This document shows positions 21,409 to 27,224 of a stretch of 31,666 nucleotides of DNA, in pieces. The stretch is from IMG/VR virus record IMGVR_UViG_3300001851_000078, positions 1 through 31,666 of that record, one strand, 5' to 3'. Both the position numbers and the translations under genes were made by a program. Each line of letters starts with the position of its first letter. Within the stretch, counting starts at the first letter, position 1. The notes beneath the pieces were generated by a model. The model did no database searches and had not been told where the DNA came from. It was given only the letters and a program-made list of their open reading frames with translations. Source of the DNA: a virus.

Positions 21409-21683
21409 TTCACGAACTGAAGACATGGCCTCAATACTGGGACGCCATCGAGCGCGGCGAAAAGACCTTTGAGGTACGCCGTGATGACCGAGGCTTTCAG
21501 AAAGGCGACATCCTGGAATTGCAGCGATGCAAGAAGTCGAGGATGGGTGGATACGAGGTTGAGTTCAAAGGCATGACCTTGACTCCAGCGCATGTCATCC
21601 GCAAGCGCATCACTTACATCCTCACCGGAGGCCAGTTCGGCGTCGAGCCTGGATACGTGGTGATGGGATTGGGGGAAGTATGA
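21402..21683 (+). CDS. DUF3850 (ASCH/PUA-like) protein
   Basis: A 93-residue protein with the full DUF3850 pattern: HELKTWPQYWDAIERGEKTF, EVRRDDRGFQKGDILELQ, then VIRKRITYILTGGQFGVEPG and YVVMGL at the end. This family is related to ASCH/PUA folds thought to bind RNA or modified nucleotides; the precise role in phages is unknown. The ATG at 21402 has AGGACC upstream. It is followed by ATGA overlap with another possible ASCH-like gene. Confidence 0.88.
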   Translation: MLVHELKTWPQYWDAIERGEKTFEVRRDDRGFQKGDILELQRCKKSRMGGYEVEFKGMTLTPAHVIRKRITYILTGGQFGVEPGYVVMGLGEV

Positions 21684-22069
21684 AGACCTTCCGACTCACG
21701 AAAGCCGAATCCGCCGCCTACACCAACGGCGAGCGGCGGTTCTGGCGGGAGGTAAAGCCAGGACCACGCCAGTCATGGCTGAAGCCATCCACGATCCACG
21801 CATCTCCGGGAGGTTATCTATGGACTGATGAGAAAGGACAACTTTGGCATCAGTTCTACCACCCATTGGCAGGCAAATTTGAATATGGCGTGCAGAACGC
21901 GGCTGACTCACCGCTTACGTCGATCAAGTGTCCGTTTGGCACCACAGGCGACAGCATCCAACTCACCACGCCGGTCCACTCGCTACCGCCTGTTATCGTC
22001 ACCATCACCTCCATCACCGTCGAGCAGCGCGACGGGCGCTGGGGCTGGGTTGTGGAGGTGGGGGGATGA
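21680..22069 (+). CDS. Possible ASCH/PUA-like phage protein
   Basis: A 129-residue protein starting MKTFRLTKAESAAYTNGERR. The C-terminal half, KCPFGTTGDSIQLTTPVHSL followed by ITSITVEQRDGRWGWVVEV, resembles the 'PyG-x-x-GD-x-L-W-V-x-E...W-V-W-V-x-E-F' pattern in phage ASCH-like proteins. The N-terminal F-R-L-T-K-A-E segment fits a helix over the binding groove. If correct, it forms a tandem pair with the DUF3850 gene directly upstream (ATGA overlap, GGGGGAAG as ribosome binding site). Confidence 0.5.
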   Translation: MKTFRLTKAESAAYTNGERRFWREVKPGPRQSWLKPSTIHASPGGYLWTDEKGQLWHQFYHPLAGKFEYGVQNAADSPLTSIKCPFGTTGDSIQLTTPVHSLPPVIVTITSITVEQRDGRWGWVVEVGG

Positions 22070-22269
22070 AACGATCACACGCGCTAATGCGCTGTGCGCA
22101 GATGGGGATAAACCTGTCCGCACAACAGCAGGCGCTAATGCTATATGCCGAAGCTAACGGGCTGGTATTCTGCGCTGACTTTGGCTATCAAACAACACGA
22201 CAAAGAATTGATCAAGAAATAATGCTTAAACAGGTAAGACAGTGGACGAGCAAGAAGGCGGCATCATGA
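22066..22269 (+). CDS. Small helical accessory protein
   Basis: A 67-residue protein starting MKRSHALMRCAQMGINLSAQ and continuing QQALMLYAEANGLVFCADFG. It is largely helical and ends basic (WTSKKAAS). The ATG overlaps the previous TGA (ATGA), with GGAGGTGGGGGG upstream as a strong ribosome binding site. No family recognised. Confidence 0.6.
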   Translation: MKRSHALMRCAQMGINLSAQQQALMLYAEANGLVFCADFGYQTTRQRIDQEIMLKQVRQWTSKKAAS

Positions 22270-22742
22270 AACGCGCCACCCACTGCCGATTCTGCCAACT
22301 CCCAGGCGAGTTAATAAAAGGCGCACACAAGGAGTGCAAGAACGCCGAGACACGCGAGCGCCTGCGCGTCCGTAACGGCATCAACCCCGCAAACTACCTC
22401 TACATCGGCGATCGCGGTAAGTGCGCCAAATGCGACAAGCCAGCAGAGCGCTTGTCCAAGCTGAACCTGTGCCGCGAACACATGGAAGAGAACGCTCGCG
22501 AGGTTATGCTCAAAGCCAAGCGTAAGCACATGAAGAAGGTCAGATCAACGCCTGAACACAAGCAGCCTCGCGTCTACGTTAAGCCGCCGACAAGCCAAAA
22601 ACTACAGCGCGTCACCAAAACAGAGAAGAAAGAACCGCCGTTGCCGCTACTAAATACTGAGGAAGAAAAACAGAAAATCGCTGTATTGTTAAAGAAAGCA
22701 GCAGAACACCGAATACTTCTCAACTTATCAAGGTGGGACTGA
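22266..22742 (+). CDS. Basic zinc-finger protein, two metal-binding modules
   Basis: A 158-residue basic protein starting MKRATHCRFCQLPGELIKGA. It has C7-x2-C10...H20-x3-C24-like ligands, and a second cluster CAKCDKPAERLSKLNLCREH (C-x2-C...C-x2-H). The rest is lysine-rich (KAKRKHMKKVRSTPEHKQPR), with a charged helical C-terminus. This suggests a nucleic-acid-binding accessory. The start by ATGA overlap at 22266 is preferred to a start eight codons earlier. The TGA overlaps the next ATG. Confidence 0.65.
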   Translation: MKRATHCRFCQLPGELIKGAHKECKNAETRERLRVRNGINPANYLYIGDRGKCAKCDKPAERLSKLNLCREHMEENAREVMLKAKRKHMKKVRSTPEHKQPRVYVKPPTSQKLQRVTKTEKKEPPLPLLNTEEEKQKIAVLLKKAAEHRILLNLSRWD

Positions 22743-22945
22743 TGAAAGACTCGTTGACTAAAGACGATCTCAGGAAGATCATGGCCGTTGGCGGCAGGAA
22801 ATGCGCCAGCTTCCGGTGCCACCAGAACGCCGTTTCTGGCAAGTACTGCGACAGCCATGAACAAGGGCGGATTGCCCGACAAAAGGAGATAGACGCTATT
22901 CGCTTCAGCTTAGGCGATACCAAAGATTGTCCGAAAACTTGGTGA
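22742..22945 (+). CDS. Small C3H-type zinc-finger protein
   Basis: A 67-residue protein starting MKDSLTKDDLRKIMAVGGRK. Residues 21-39 (CASFRCHQNAVSGKYCDSH) give a C-x4-C-x9-C-x2-H zinc motif, followed by a charged helix (RIARQKEIDAIRFSLG). The ATG overlaps the previous TGA (TGATG) after AAGGTGGG. It is the last gene of its operon; its final 41 bases overlap the tail of the opposite-strand tailspike gene. Confidence 0.6.
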   Translation: MKDSLTKDDLRKIMAVGGRKCASFRCHQNAVSGKYCDSHEQGRIARQKEIDAIRFSLGDTKDCPKTW

Positions 22946-24206
22946 TGGTTACCGTCTGACCAGCCTGGACTGTGATGTCCTCCCCCATGCAGTTGTCGGT
23001 CGTAGCGCTCTTACGCCACTCTACTGGGCCGGATGTGATGAACCGCCTCACCACACCGGCTCTCGCTGTCACTCCTGTCATCTTTTTGATAGGAATGCCT
23101 GATGCCGTAATACCAATGACACGGGACTCGTCGGCAAACGGTAACGTAACCTCGTCAGCCGCGACTATCCCAAGATACGGCTGCGACCAGGAAGTGTTGT
23201 TCCGGCAGATCGCCTGCCCGGTTGATGCGTAGTCTTCAACCAGTTCACCATTCGGAGTGTTTCCGTGGATGAAGAACTTGTCGAGTTGACCAGCCACAGC
23301 AATCATCGTGTTCACGTTGCCAAACGAATTGTTGTCGGTGATCTGGAAGTCGGTCATGTTTGTCGCACCGGCCACGATACTATAGCGAGCGTTGCTCTCA
23401 ACGTAGATTTTGTTTGTCCCAATCAAGTTGTTGTTGCTCGTTCCACCATTGAATACGATCGCGGCATCGAGTCCACGCTGGCGAAACCGATTACCGCTTA
23501 CCTCTACGTTCGACGCCGACTGACAAAGAACACCAATATTCAACGACGCCATGAAGTTGTCGCTGATCTTGATACAGTTTCCGCCGCCGTTGACCACAAT
23601 GCACGCGACAGACGCTGTGTCCTGGTCCAGCATGTTGCCTGCGATCACAAGCTCGTTGACCAAGCCATTGACCACGATATGCGCCACGGACGCCTGCATC
23701 CAACTGTTCTCGATGATCCCGCCAGCCAGTATCCCCTCGACCTGGATCAGCCCATCAGACTGCCTGCCGTCGAAGTAGTTGTTGCTCGTCTGCAGCGCCC
23801 AGTAGCCGGTGGTCGACTTGCCAAAGATGGCTCGTCTGCCAATGTTCTCAAACCTGTTGTCGGACGACCGGATGAACCCACCGACCCAGTCGGCGTACAG
23901 CGCGTCCCGCAATCCATAGAAACCACACTGTGTCGCCTCAATGTCGCCGCCAAGCCCGCTCAATAGAACGCCGCACGAAGTCGGCGATGCGCCCCGTATA
24001 CCAACGCCGTTAAGTGTAATCGATACACTTGTCGAGTCGATGGCGTAGGTGGTAGGGATCAGCGTCGATTCCAGGCGACCTTTCCCGTTGAACTGAATCC
24101 GCTTTCCTGCGGTCTTCAGCGGCACCGGAAGCAGGATCTCCTCGGCTGGCAGATCGATACACGTCTCGCCTGCGTCGATCTTGGATTGGATGTCGGTGTG
24201 TGTCAT
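22905..24206 (-). CDS. Right-handed beta-helix tailspike protein
   Basis: A 433-residue protein starting MTHTDIQSKIDAGETCIDLP. Residues about 10-330 show repeating short strands with N-x-F, IxxN and G-x-x-I turns (FYGLRDALYADWVGG, IVVNGLVNELVIAGNMLDQD, NCIKISDNFMASLNIGVLCQ, NVEVSGNRFRQRG) typical of the pectate-lyase-like single-stranded beta helix. The C-terminal third is a separate beta domain. Such trimeric spikes bind or degrade surface polysaccharide. There is no S74 chaperone. It is on the minus strand inside a rightward early region, apart from the other fibre genes. ATGA overlaps with the upstream 54-residue gene. Confidence 0.85.
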   Translation of the reverse strand: MTHTDIQSKIDAGETCIDLPAEEILLPVPLKTAGKRIQFNGKGRLESTLIPTTYAIDSTSVSITLNGVGIRGASPTSCGVLLSGLGGDIEATQCGFYGLRDALYADWVGGFIRSSDNRFENIGRRAIFGKSTTGYWALQTSNNYFDGRQSDGLIQVEGILAGGIIENSWMQASVAHIVVNGLVNELVIAGNMLDQDTASVACIVVNGGGNCIKISDNFMASLNIGVLCQSASNVEVSGNRFRQRGLDAAIVFNGGTSNNNLIGTNKIYVESNARYSIVAGATNMTDFQITDNNSFGNVNTMIAVAGQLDKFFIHGNTPNGELVEDYASTGQAICRNNTSWSQPYLGIVAADEVTLPFADESRVIGITASGIPIKKMTGVTARAGVVRRFITSGPVEWRKSATTDNCMGEDITVQAGQTVTITKFSDNLWYRLS

Positions 24207-24367
24207 CCTCTACCCACTTCCCGCCACCACGCGGCATCGCGCTTATCGGCATCTTCCAGCGCCTTCCGCTCTCCCGCCAGGATAGCGCGGCGCTCGGCCA
24301 GCAGGGCGTCGAATGGGTGCCAGCGGCGGAATAGGTCGGATACTGCCCACGGGCCTTTGTTTTTCAC
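24203..24367 (-). CDS. Small basic/helical protein before tailspike
   Basis: A 54-residue protein starting GTG: MKNKGPWAVSDLFRRWHPFD, then a charged helix (LLAERRAILAGERKALEDAD) and WWREVGRG. The GTG lies four bases inside the upstream membrane-protein gene (overlap), with GGGAGG upstream. Its TGA overlaps the tailspike ATG (ATGA), so the three genes are translated together. Function unknown. Confidence 0.6.
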   Translation of the reverse strand: MKNKGPWAVSDLFRRWHPFDALLAERRAILAGERKALEDADKRDAAWWREVGRG

Positions 24368-24531
24368 TTCGCCTCCCTCTTGTACTTCTCTTCCAGTTTA
24401 TTGAACTCCGCCTGCCAGTGCGAGTCAGGCTGACCGTCGTAGCCGCAGGGGGCGACCTCGCGGCTGGCGTATAGAACAAGCACCCAGGAAGCCACTGCGC
24501 CTGCGGCTAGAAGGAGGATGTCGCGTGTCAT
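24364..24531 (-). CDS. Small membrane-anchored protein
   Basis: A 55-residue protein starting MTRDILLLAAGAVASWVLVL: one hydrophobic segment at residues 4-22 with no lipobox cysteine, then a periplasm-type tail rich in charged residues (HWQAEFNKLEEKYKREAK). It could be a spanin-like or other single-pass envelope protein, but the tail is very short. The ATG is six bases downstream of a TACAGT box, so an alternative GTG at 24549 is less likely. It heads the leftward tailspike operon. Confidence 0.55.
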   Translation of the reverse strand: MTRDILLLAAGAVASWVLVLYASREVAPCGYDGQPDSHWQAEFNKLEEKYKREAK

Positions 24532-24533
24532 AG

Positions 24534-24562
24534 TTGCACTGTACCGCACTTTGTTGTACTAT
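24534..24562 (+). promoter_or_regulatory. Rightward promoter for the 24571 gene
   Basis: TTGCAC (24534-24539), 17-base spacer, TACTAT (24557-24562), eight bases before the ATG at 24571. The arrangement is sigma70-like and would give a leaderless or almost leaderless mRNA. Its two boxes overlap the boxes of the opposite promoter. Confidence 0.55.
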
Positions 24563-24567
24563 GTCAA
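24538..24567 (-). promoter_or_regulatory. Leftward promoter for the tailspike operon
   Basis: On the minus strand: TTGACA (24567-24562, consensus -35), 18-base spacer, TACAGT (24543-24538), six bases before the ATG at 24531. The -10 overlaps the -35 of the rightward promoter, and the -35 overlaps its -10 by one base, so both cannot be occupied at once. Confidence 0.55.
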
Positions 24568-24570
24568 CAG

Positions 24571-24696
24571 ATGGCGATTATGGGGCGAAAGCCCAAGCAA
24601 TATCAATGCGGGACGTGCGGGAAGATCCTCACCGCTCGCGAGTGGCAAAAACACCCGCCGAAGTGCGAAGGAGTCAAGCAATGCTCGAAGAAGTAA
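24571..24696 (+). CDS. C2HC zinc-finger microprotein
   Basis: A 41-residue protein starting MAIMGRKPKQYQCGTCGKIL. C13-x2-C16-x11-H28-x3-C32 forms a C2HC zinc finger, with a basic N-terminus and C-terminus (C38, SKK). The ATG follows a TACTAT box by eight bases; an internal ATG at 24580 is an alternative. It is the first gene of its operon and might be a regulator. It overlaps the next frame by 16 bases. Confidence 0.6.
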   Translation: MAIMGRKPKQYQCGTCGKILTAREWQKHPPKCEGVKQCSKK

Positions 24697-24853
24697 TCTA
24701 CGACGAGTACCGCGAGTGGTTTTCATCGTTCGACGACAACGGATACACCAATCAGCCTGGAAGGACCTTCCAGAAATCGACAAGAAGCAGTGGCGCAAGG
24801 TTGCGGCTGCAGCAGAACAGCACGTCAAGATGGAAATATCCAGCAGTTGGTGA
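24681..24853 (+). pseudogene. Small phage protein gene split by a one-base frameshift
   Basis: The first frame starts ATG at 24681 with GAGTC upstream and gives MLEEVIYDEYREWFSSFDDN and GYTNQ. At 24753-24757 the natural continuation moves to the -1 frame (AWKDLPEIDKKQWRKVAAAA, then EQHVKMEISSSW) and stops at 24851-24853. Joining the two gives a smooth 57-residue protein, while the unshifted frame becomes compositionally odd. A small family with Y-x-x-W-F...AW-x-x-LPEIDK is known to me in phages. One base of deletion (CAGGCC to CAGCC) is the simplest explanation, either real or from assembly. Confidence 0.5.
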
Positions 24854-24863
24854 GGAAGACAAA

Positions 24864-25043
24864 ATGAACCAACACCCATTAGACGGCATTATCGACGACA
24901 TGGAAATTCTGTACGGAAAACGAGACCTCAATCTCGAAGTGCTCGTCCTCGATCTCGCCGCCAAGCACCACAAACGCCGGGGTGAACTGAGGTCTGAGTA
25001 CCAGCGAAGGATATTGAGGTTGGCGAGGGAGGCATCCGCATGA
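24864..25043 (+). CDS. Small helical accessory protein
   Basis: A 59-residue protein starting MNQHPLDGIIDDMEILYGKR. It is charged and helical (LNLEVLVLDLAAKHHKRRGE, EYQRRILRLAREAS). GAGGAAG lies six bases before the ATG. The same frame is open far upstream (24534), but that longer product would absorb a different gene and lacks sense. Its TGA overlaps the next ATG (ATGA). Function unknown. Confidence 0.6.
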   Translation: MNQHPLDGIIDDMEILYGKRDLNLEVLVLDLAAKHHKRRGELRSEYQRRILRLAREASA

Positions 25044-25183
25044 CCATCCACATCGTAGTCCTCCGCGACTCCTGCGACAGCAGCGAGTGCCACGCTTTCC
25101 GCAACGAACAAGACGCTATCGCTGTCGCCAAGCAGCAACAGAGCCTCGGCATCTGGCGCGAGATTGACCAGTATGAGGTGTAG
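25040..25183 (+). CDS. Small protein, unknown
   Basis: A 47-residue protein starting MTIHIVVLRDSCDSSECHAF and continuing RNEQDAIAVAKQQQSLGIW. It contains a beta segment, then an alpha helix. The ATG overlaps the previous TGA (ATGA), with GGGAGGC upstream. No family recognised. Confidence 0.55.
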   Translation: MTIHIVVLRDSCDSSECHAFRNEQDAIAVAKQQQSLGIWREIDQYEV

Positions 25184-25188
25184 GTGCA

Positions 25189-25521
25189 ATGACTAACGAT
25201 CAGTGCAAGCTGATAGCTACGAAGCTCTGTGGCTACCAAGTCCAAGTCTCACCCGCTGGCAAATACTACATCGTGACGGATGATGGGACGAGGCCACTCC
25301 CCGACTTTGAGGTTGATGCCGCAGAGACGCTGTCGACGGTGGAGGCGCTGTGCAAGAGTCGAGATTGGAGCATTTGCCTCGTTAAAGGCAAGGAAAACTA
25401 CATTGCTGGATTTGGCGGTGCTGGCGCTAGAAACACTACTATCACTGCCGCCATCGCCGCCTGCCTGCTGCAGATCGCGGAGGATGACTCGCCGACGAAC
25501 TGCCGAGAGGAGGTTGTTTGA
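25189..25521 (+). CDS. Phage protein of unknown function
   Basis: A 110-residue protein starting MTNDQCKLIATKLCGYQVQV. It shows beta-like parts (SPAGKYYIVTDDGTRPLPDF) and a helix-rich C-terminus (TTITAAIAACLLQIAEDDSP). The composition recalls small phage and plasmid proteins with a 'TAAIAACL-x-IAED' ending, a pattern seen in several unrelated phage early proteins, but no function is known to me. Its TGA overlaps the methyltransferase TTG (TTGA). Confidence 0.6.
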   Translation: MTNDQCKLIATKLCGYQVQVSPAGKYYIVTDDGTRPLPDFEVDAAETLSTVEALCKSRDWSICLVKGKENYIAGFGGAGARNTTITAAIAACLLQIAEDDSPTNCREEVV

Positions 25522-26342
25522 AACCTCTAGCTATTGATCTTTTCGCTGGATTAGGCGGATGGAGTGAAGGATTCCTGTCTGAAGGCTACCGCGTAGTTGG
25601 CTTCGACATCGAACGCCACCAGTACGGAGACGATAAATACCCGGCACAACTGGTTATCCAAGACGTTCTCACGCTACATGGGTCGCAGTTCAAAAACGCC
25701 ACTGTCATCGTCGCGTCGCCCCCGTGCCAGACGTACTCATTCATGGCGATGCCGTTCAAACTGGGCAAGCAGCGTGCTGCTGAGTATCGAAAGATGACGC
25801 AAGAACAAAGAGACGCCACGCTAAATGCTCTATTTAACGCCTGCTTCCGTATCCAGCGTGAAGCATCAGAAGCCGCTGGCAGGCACATACCTCTAATCGT
25901 TGAGAACGTGCGCGGGGCGCAAGAGTGGGTCGGCCCGTCGAAAGCGAAGTTCGGGTCATTTCACTTATGGGGTGATGTTGGCATGGTTGGGGATTCAGTG
26001 GTGGCTGGGAAGTTGAAATTAGGCGGTGGAGTTAGGCCATTCAGTCAAAGCAAGCAGGCTGGTCTATCAGTCCCTGCATGGGTCCCATGTGAATGCTGTG
26101 ATGAGTTCGTATGTACCATCCACAACCAACACGCATGTGATTGTCCGTGTCCTCCGATAGATGAGTGGGAAAAAGACCCGTATTCAGCAGGAAGCCAAAC
26201 AGCAGAAGCCAAACACGGGTGGTTCCATAAAGGAGCGGCTGCATATGGCTCTAAATCTAAAGCCAGAAAAGAATCATCAGCCAAAATGGCCAAGATCCCA
26301 TTCGCTCTTTCTCAATACATCGCGAGGTCTTTTAAGCCATGA
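25518..26342 (+). CDS. DNA cytosine-C5 methyltransferase
   Basis: A 274-residue enzyme that should add methyl groups to cytosine in phage DNA, probably against host restriction. Motif I is FAGLGG (9-14); the catalytic PC is in SPPCQTYSF with C70; the ENV motif is at 129-131 (VENVRGAQEW). Motif X-like residues close the protein (KIPFALSQYIARSFKP). A cysteine cluster at 191-211 (CECCDEFVCTIHNQHACDC) may bind zinc. It is shorter than typical Dcm enzymes. The TTG start overlaps the previous stop, with GAGAGGAGG upstream. No partner restriction enzyme is present. Confidence 0.9.
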   Translation: MKPLAIDLFAGLGGWSEGFLSEGYRVVGFDIERHQYGDDKYPAQLVIQDVLTLHGSQFKNATVIVASPPCQTYSFMAMPFKLGKQRAAEYRKMTQEQRDATLNALFNACFRIQREASEAAGRHIPLIVENVRGAQEWVGPSKAKFGSFHLWGDVGMVGDSVVAGKLKLGGGVRPFSQSKQAGLSVPAWVPCECCDEFVCTIHNQHACDCPCPPIDEWEKDPYSAGSQTAEAKHGWFHKGAAAYGSKSKARKESSAKMAKIPFALSQYIARSFKP

Positions 26343-26503
26343 CACCCGCCCATAAAGCCCTATCCCGCAAGCTCGCCGACCCTAAGCGGCTGGCTAAGCT
26401 CCTCGAAACGCTACGAGCCAACAGACCGCCATGGACATGCGGGGTTATGGAAGACGAGACGTTGATCCGCGAGACGCTGAAGTATATGGGGGTGGAGGTG
26501 TGA
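26339..26503 (+). CDS. Small helical protein, unknown
   Basis: A 54-residue protein starting MTPAHKALSRKLADPKRLAK and continuing LLETLRANRPPWTCGVMEDE. Two helices with a proline break. The ATG overlaps the methyltransferase TGA (ATGA); its TGA overlaps the next ATG (TGATG). No clear family. Confidence 0.55.
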   Translation: MTPAHKALSRKLADPKRLAKLLETLRANRPPWTCGVMEDETLIRETLKYMGVEV

Positions 26504-26709
26504 TGACCTGCACCCCCTGCCAGTACCAAGGCCCGAGGGACGACTTCAGCCTATACACCGCAGACACCTGCTGGCGATGCTGCACAGCACCCTGCATCCG
26601 CATCCCATCCGCCTTCACACCAAGAGTCCAAGGCTACAAACGTAACGACTACCATGCCGGCAAGCGAGCCAGAGGGCGTAGGCTGAAGGTTACTGGCATA
26701 ATGAGGTAG
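26503..26709 (+). CDS. Small cysteine-rich protein
   Basis: A 68-residue protein starting MTCTPCQYQGPRDDFSLYTA, with six cysteines in the first 34 residues (C3, C6, then DTCWRCCTAPC at 26-36), suited to bind zinc. The rest is basic (RNDYHAGKRARGRRLKVTG). It starts by TGATG overlap, with GGTGGAGG upstream, and its TAG overlaps the next GTG. Nucleic-acid binding is plausible; function unknown. Confidence 0.55.
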   Translation: MTCTPCQYQGPRDDFSLYTADTCWRCCTAPCIRIPSAFTPRVQGYKRNDYHAGKRARGRRLKVTGIMR

Positions 26710-27026
26710 TGAAGGAATCAGAAGTAGTTAAAGCGTGCGTCGAATGGGCGCACTCACAGGGATGGCGACCGGATCGTAACCATGTTGGGGTGTTCGCCAC
26801 CCAGCACGGAGCCAAGGTCCACATCGGCCACAAAGGCCAACCTGACTGGAGGTTTGTTCGCGGAAATCCACTTCTGTACTTCGAGTGCGAATTTAAGAGA
26901 CCGGGCGAAAAACCGCGCAAAGAGCAGATGGAATATATGGCCCTCCTGCGCTATAAAGGCATTCCGTGTTTCTGGGCAGATTCGCTGGAATCGTTCAAAC
27001 AACAGGTTGTAGCACTTTTCGGCTGA
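26709..27026 (+). CDS. VRR-NUC domain nuclease
   Basis: A 105-residue protein with the VRR-NUC pattern: SEVVKACVEWAHSQGW, HGAKVHIGHKGQPDWRFV (D of the PD-like G-x-PDW segment), YFECEFKRPGEKPRKEQMEY (E-x-K) and IPCFWADSLESFKQQV. Stand-alone VRR-NUC proteins are structure-specific nucleases of the Holliday-junction resolvase type and are common in phages, where they may process branched replication intermediates. The start is GTG at 26709, overlapping the upstream TAG. It ends the operon. Confidence 0.88.
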   Translation: MKESEVVKACVEWAHSQGWRPDRNHVGVFATQHGAKVHIGHKGQPDWRFVRGNPLLYFECEFKRPGEKPRKEQMEYMALLRYKGIPCFWADSLESFKQQVVALFG

Positions 27027-27042
27027 CCCCTACATTTCGCGG

Positions 27043-27071
27043 TTGAAACTTCGTTCTTGCGGTAGTACGCT
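27043..27071 (+). promoter_or_regulatory. Candidate promoter for the replication operon
   Basis: TTGAAA (27043-27048), 17-base spacer, TACGCT (27066-27071), eight bases before the ATG at 27080. The AAAGG just before the ATG could also be a close ribosome binding site. The -10 is weak, but the geometry matches the other operon heads. Confidence 0.4.
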
Positions 27072-27079
27072 TGAAAGGC

Positions 27080-27223
27080 ATGACCAAAAAAAAGAACGAG
27101 GCAGCAGTGTCTCTGGCTGCTCTCCGCAAGAAGAAGCTATCTCCTGAGCGCCGATCAGAAATAGCCAAGATTGCCGTCACGGCAAGATGGGCGAAACAGA
27201 AGCAGAAAGCAGCGCAAGCGTGA
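27080..27223 (+). CDS. Small basic helical protein
   Basis: A 47-residue protein starting MTKKKNEAAVSLAALRKKKL and continuing SPERRSEIAKIAVTARWAKQ. It matches the common 'L-x-P-E-x-R-x-x-x-A-x-x-A-x-x-A-R-W' pattern of small basic bacterial and phage proteins that may bind DNA. It is the first gene of the replication operon, two bases before the helicase ATG. Confidence 0.6.
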   Translation: MTKKKNEAAVSLAALRKKKLSPERRSEIAKIAVTARWAKQKQKAAQA

Positions 27224-27224
27224 T

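Noticed and set aside
23265-23966. A 233-codon plus-strand frame opposite the tailspike
   Set aside because: No start context or domain; the opposite strand encodes a clear beta helix.
24534-25043. A single 169-codon frame joining 24534 to 25043
   Set aside because: It starts inside the promoter region, and its middle is best explained by a frameshift of one small gene followed by a separate gene at 24864.
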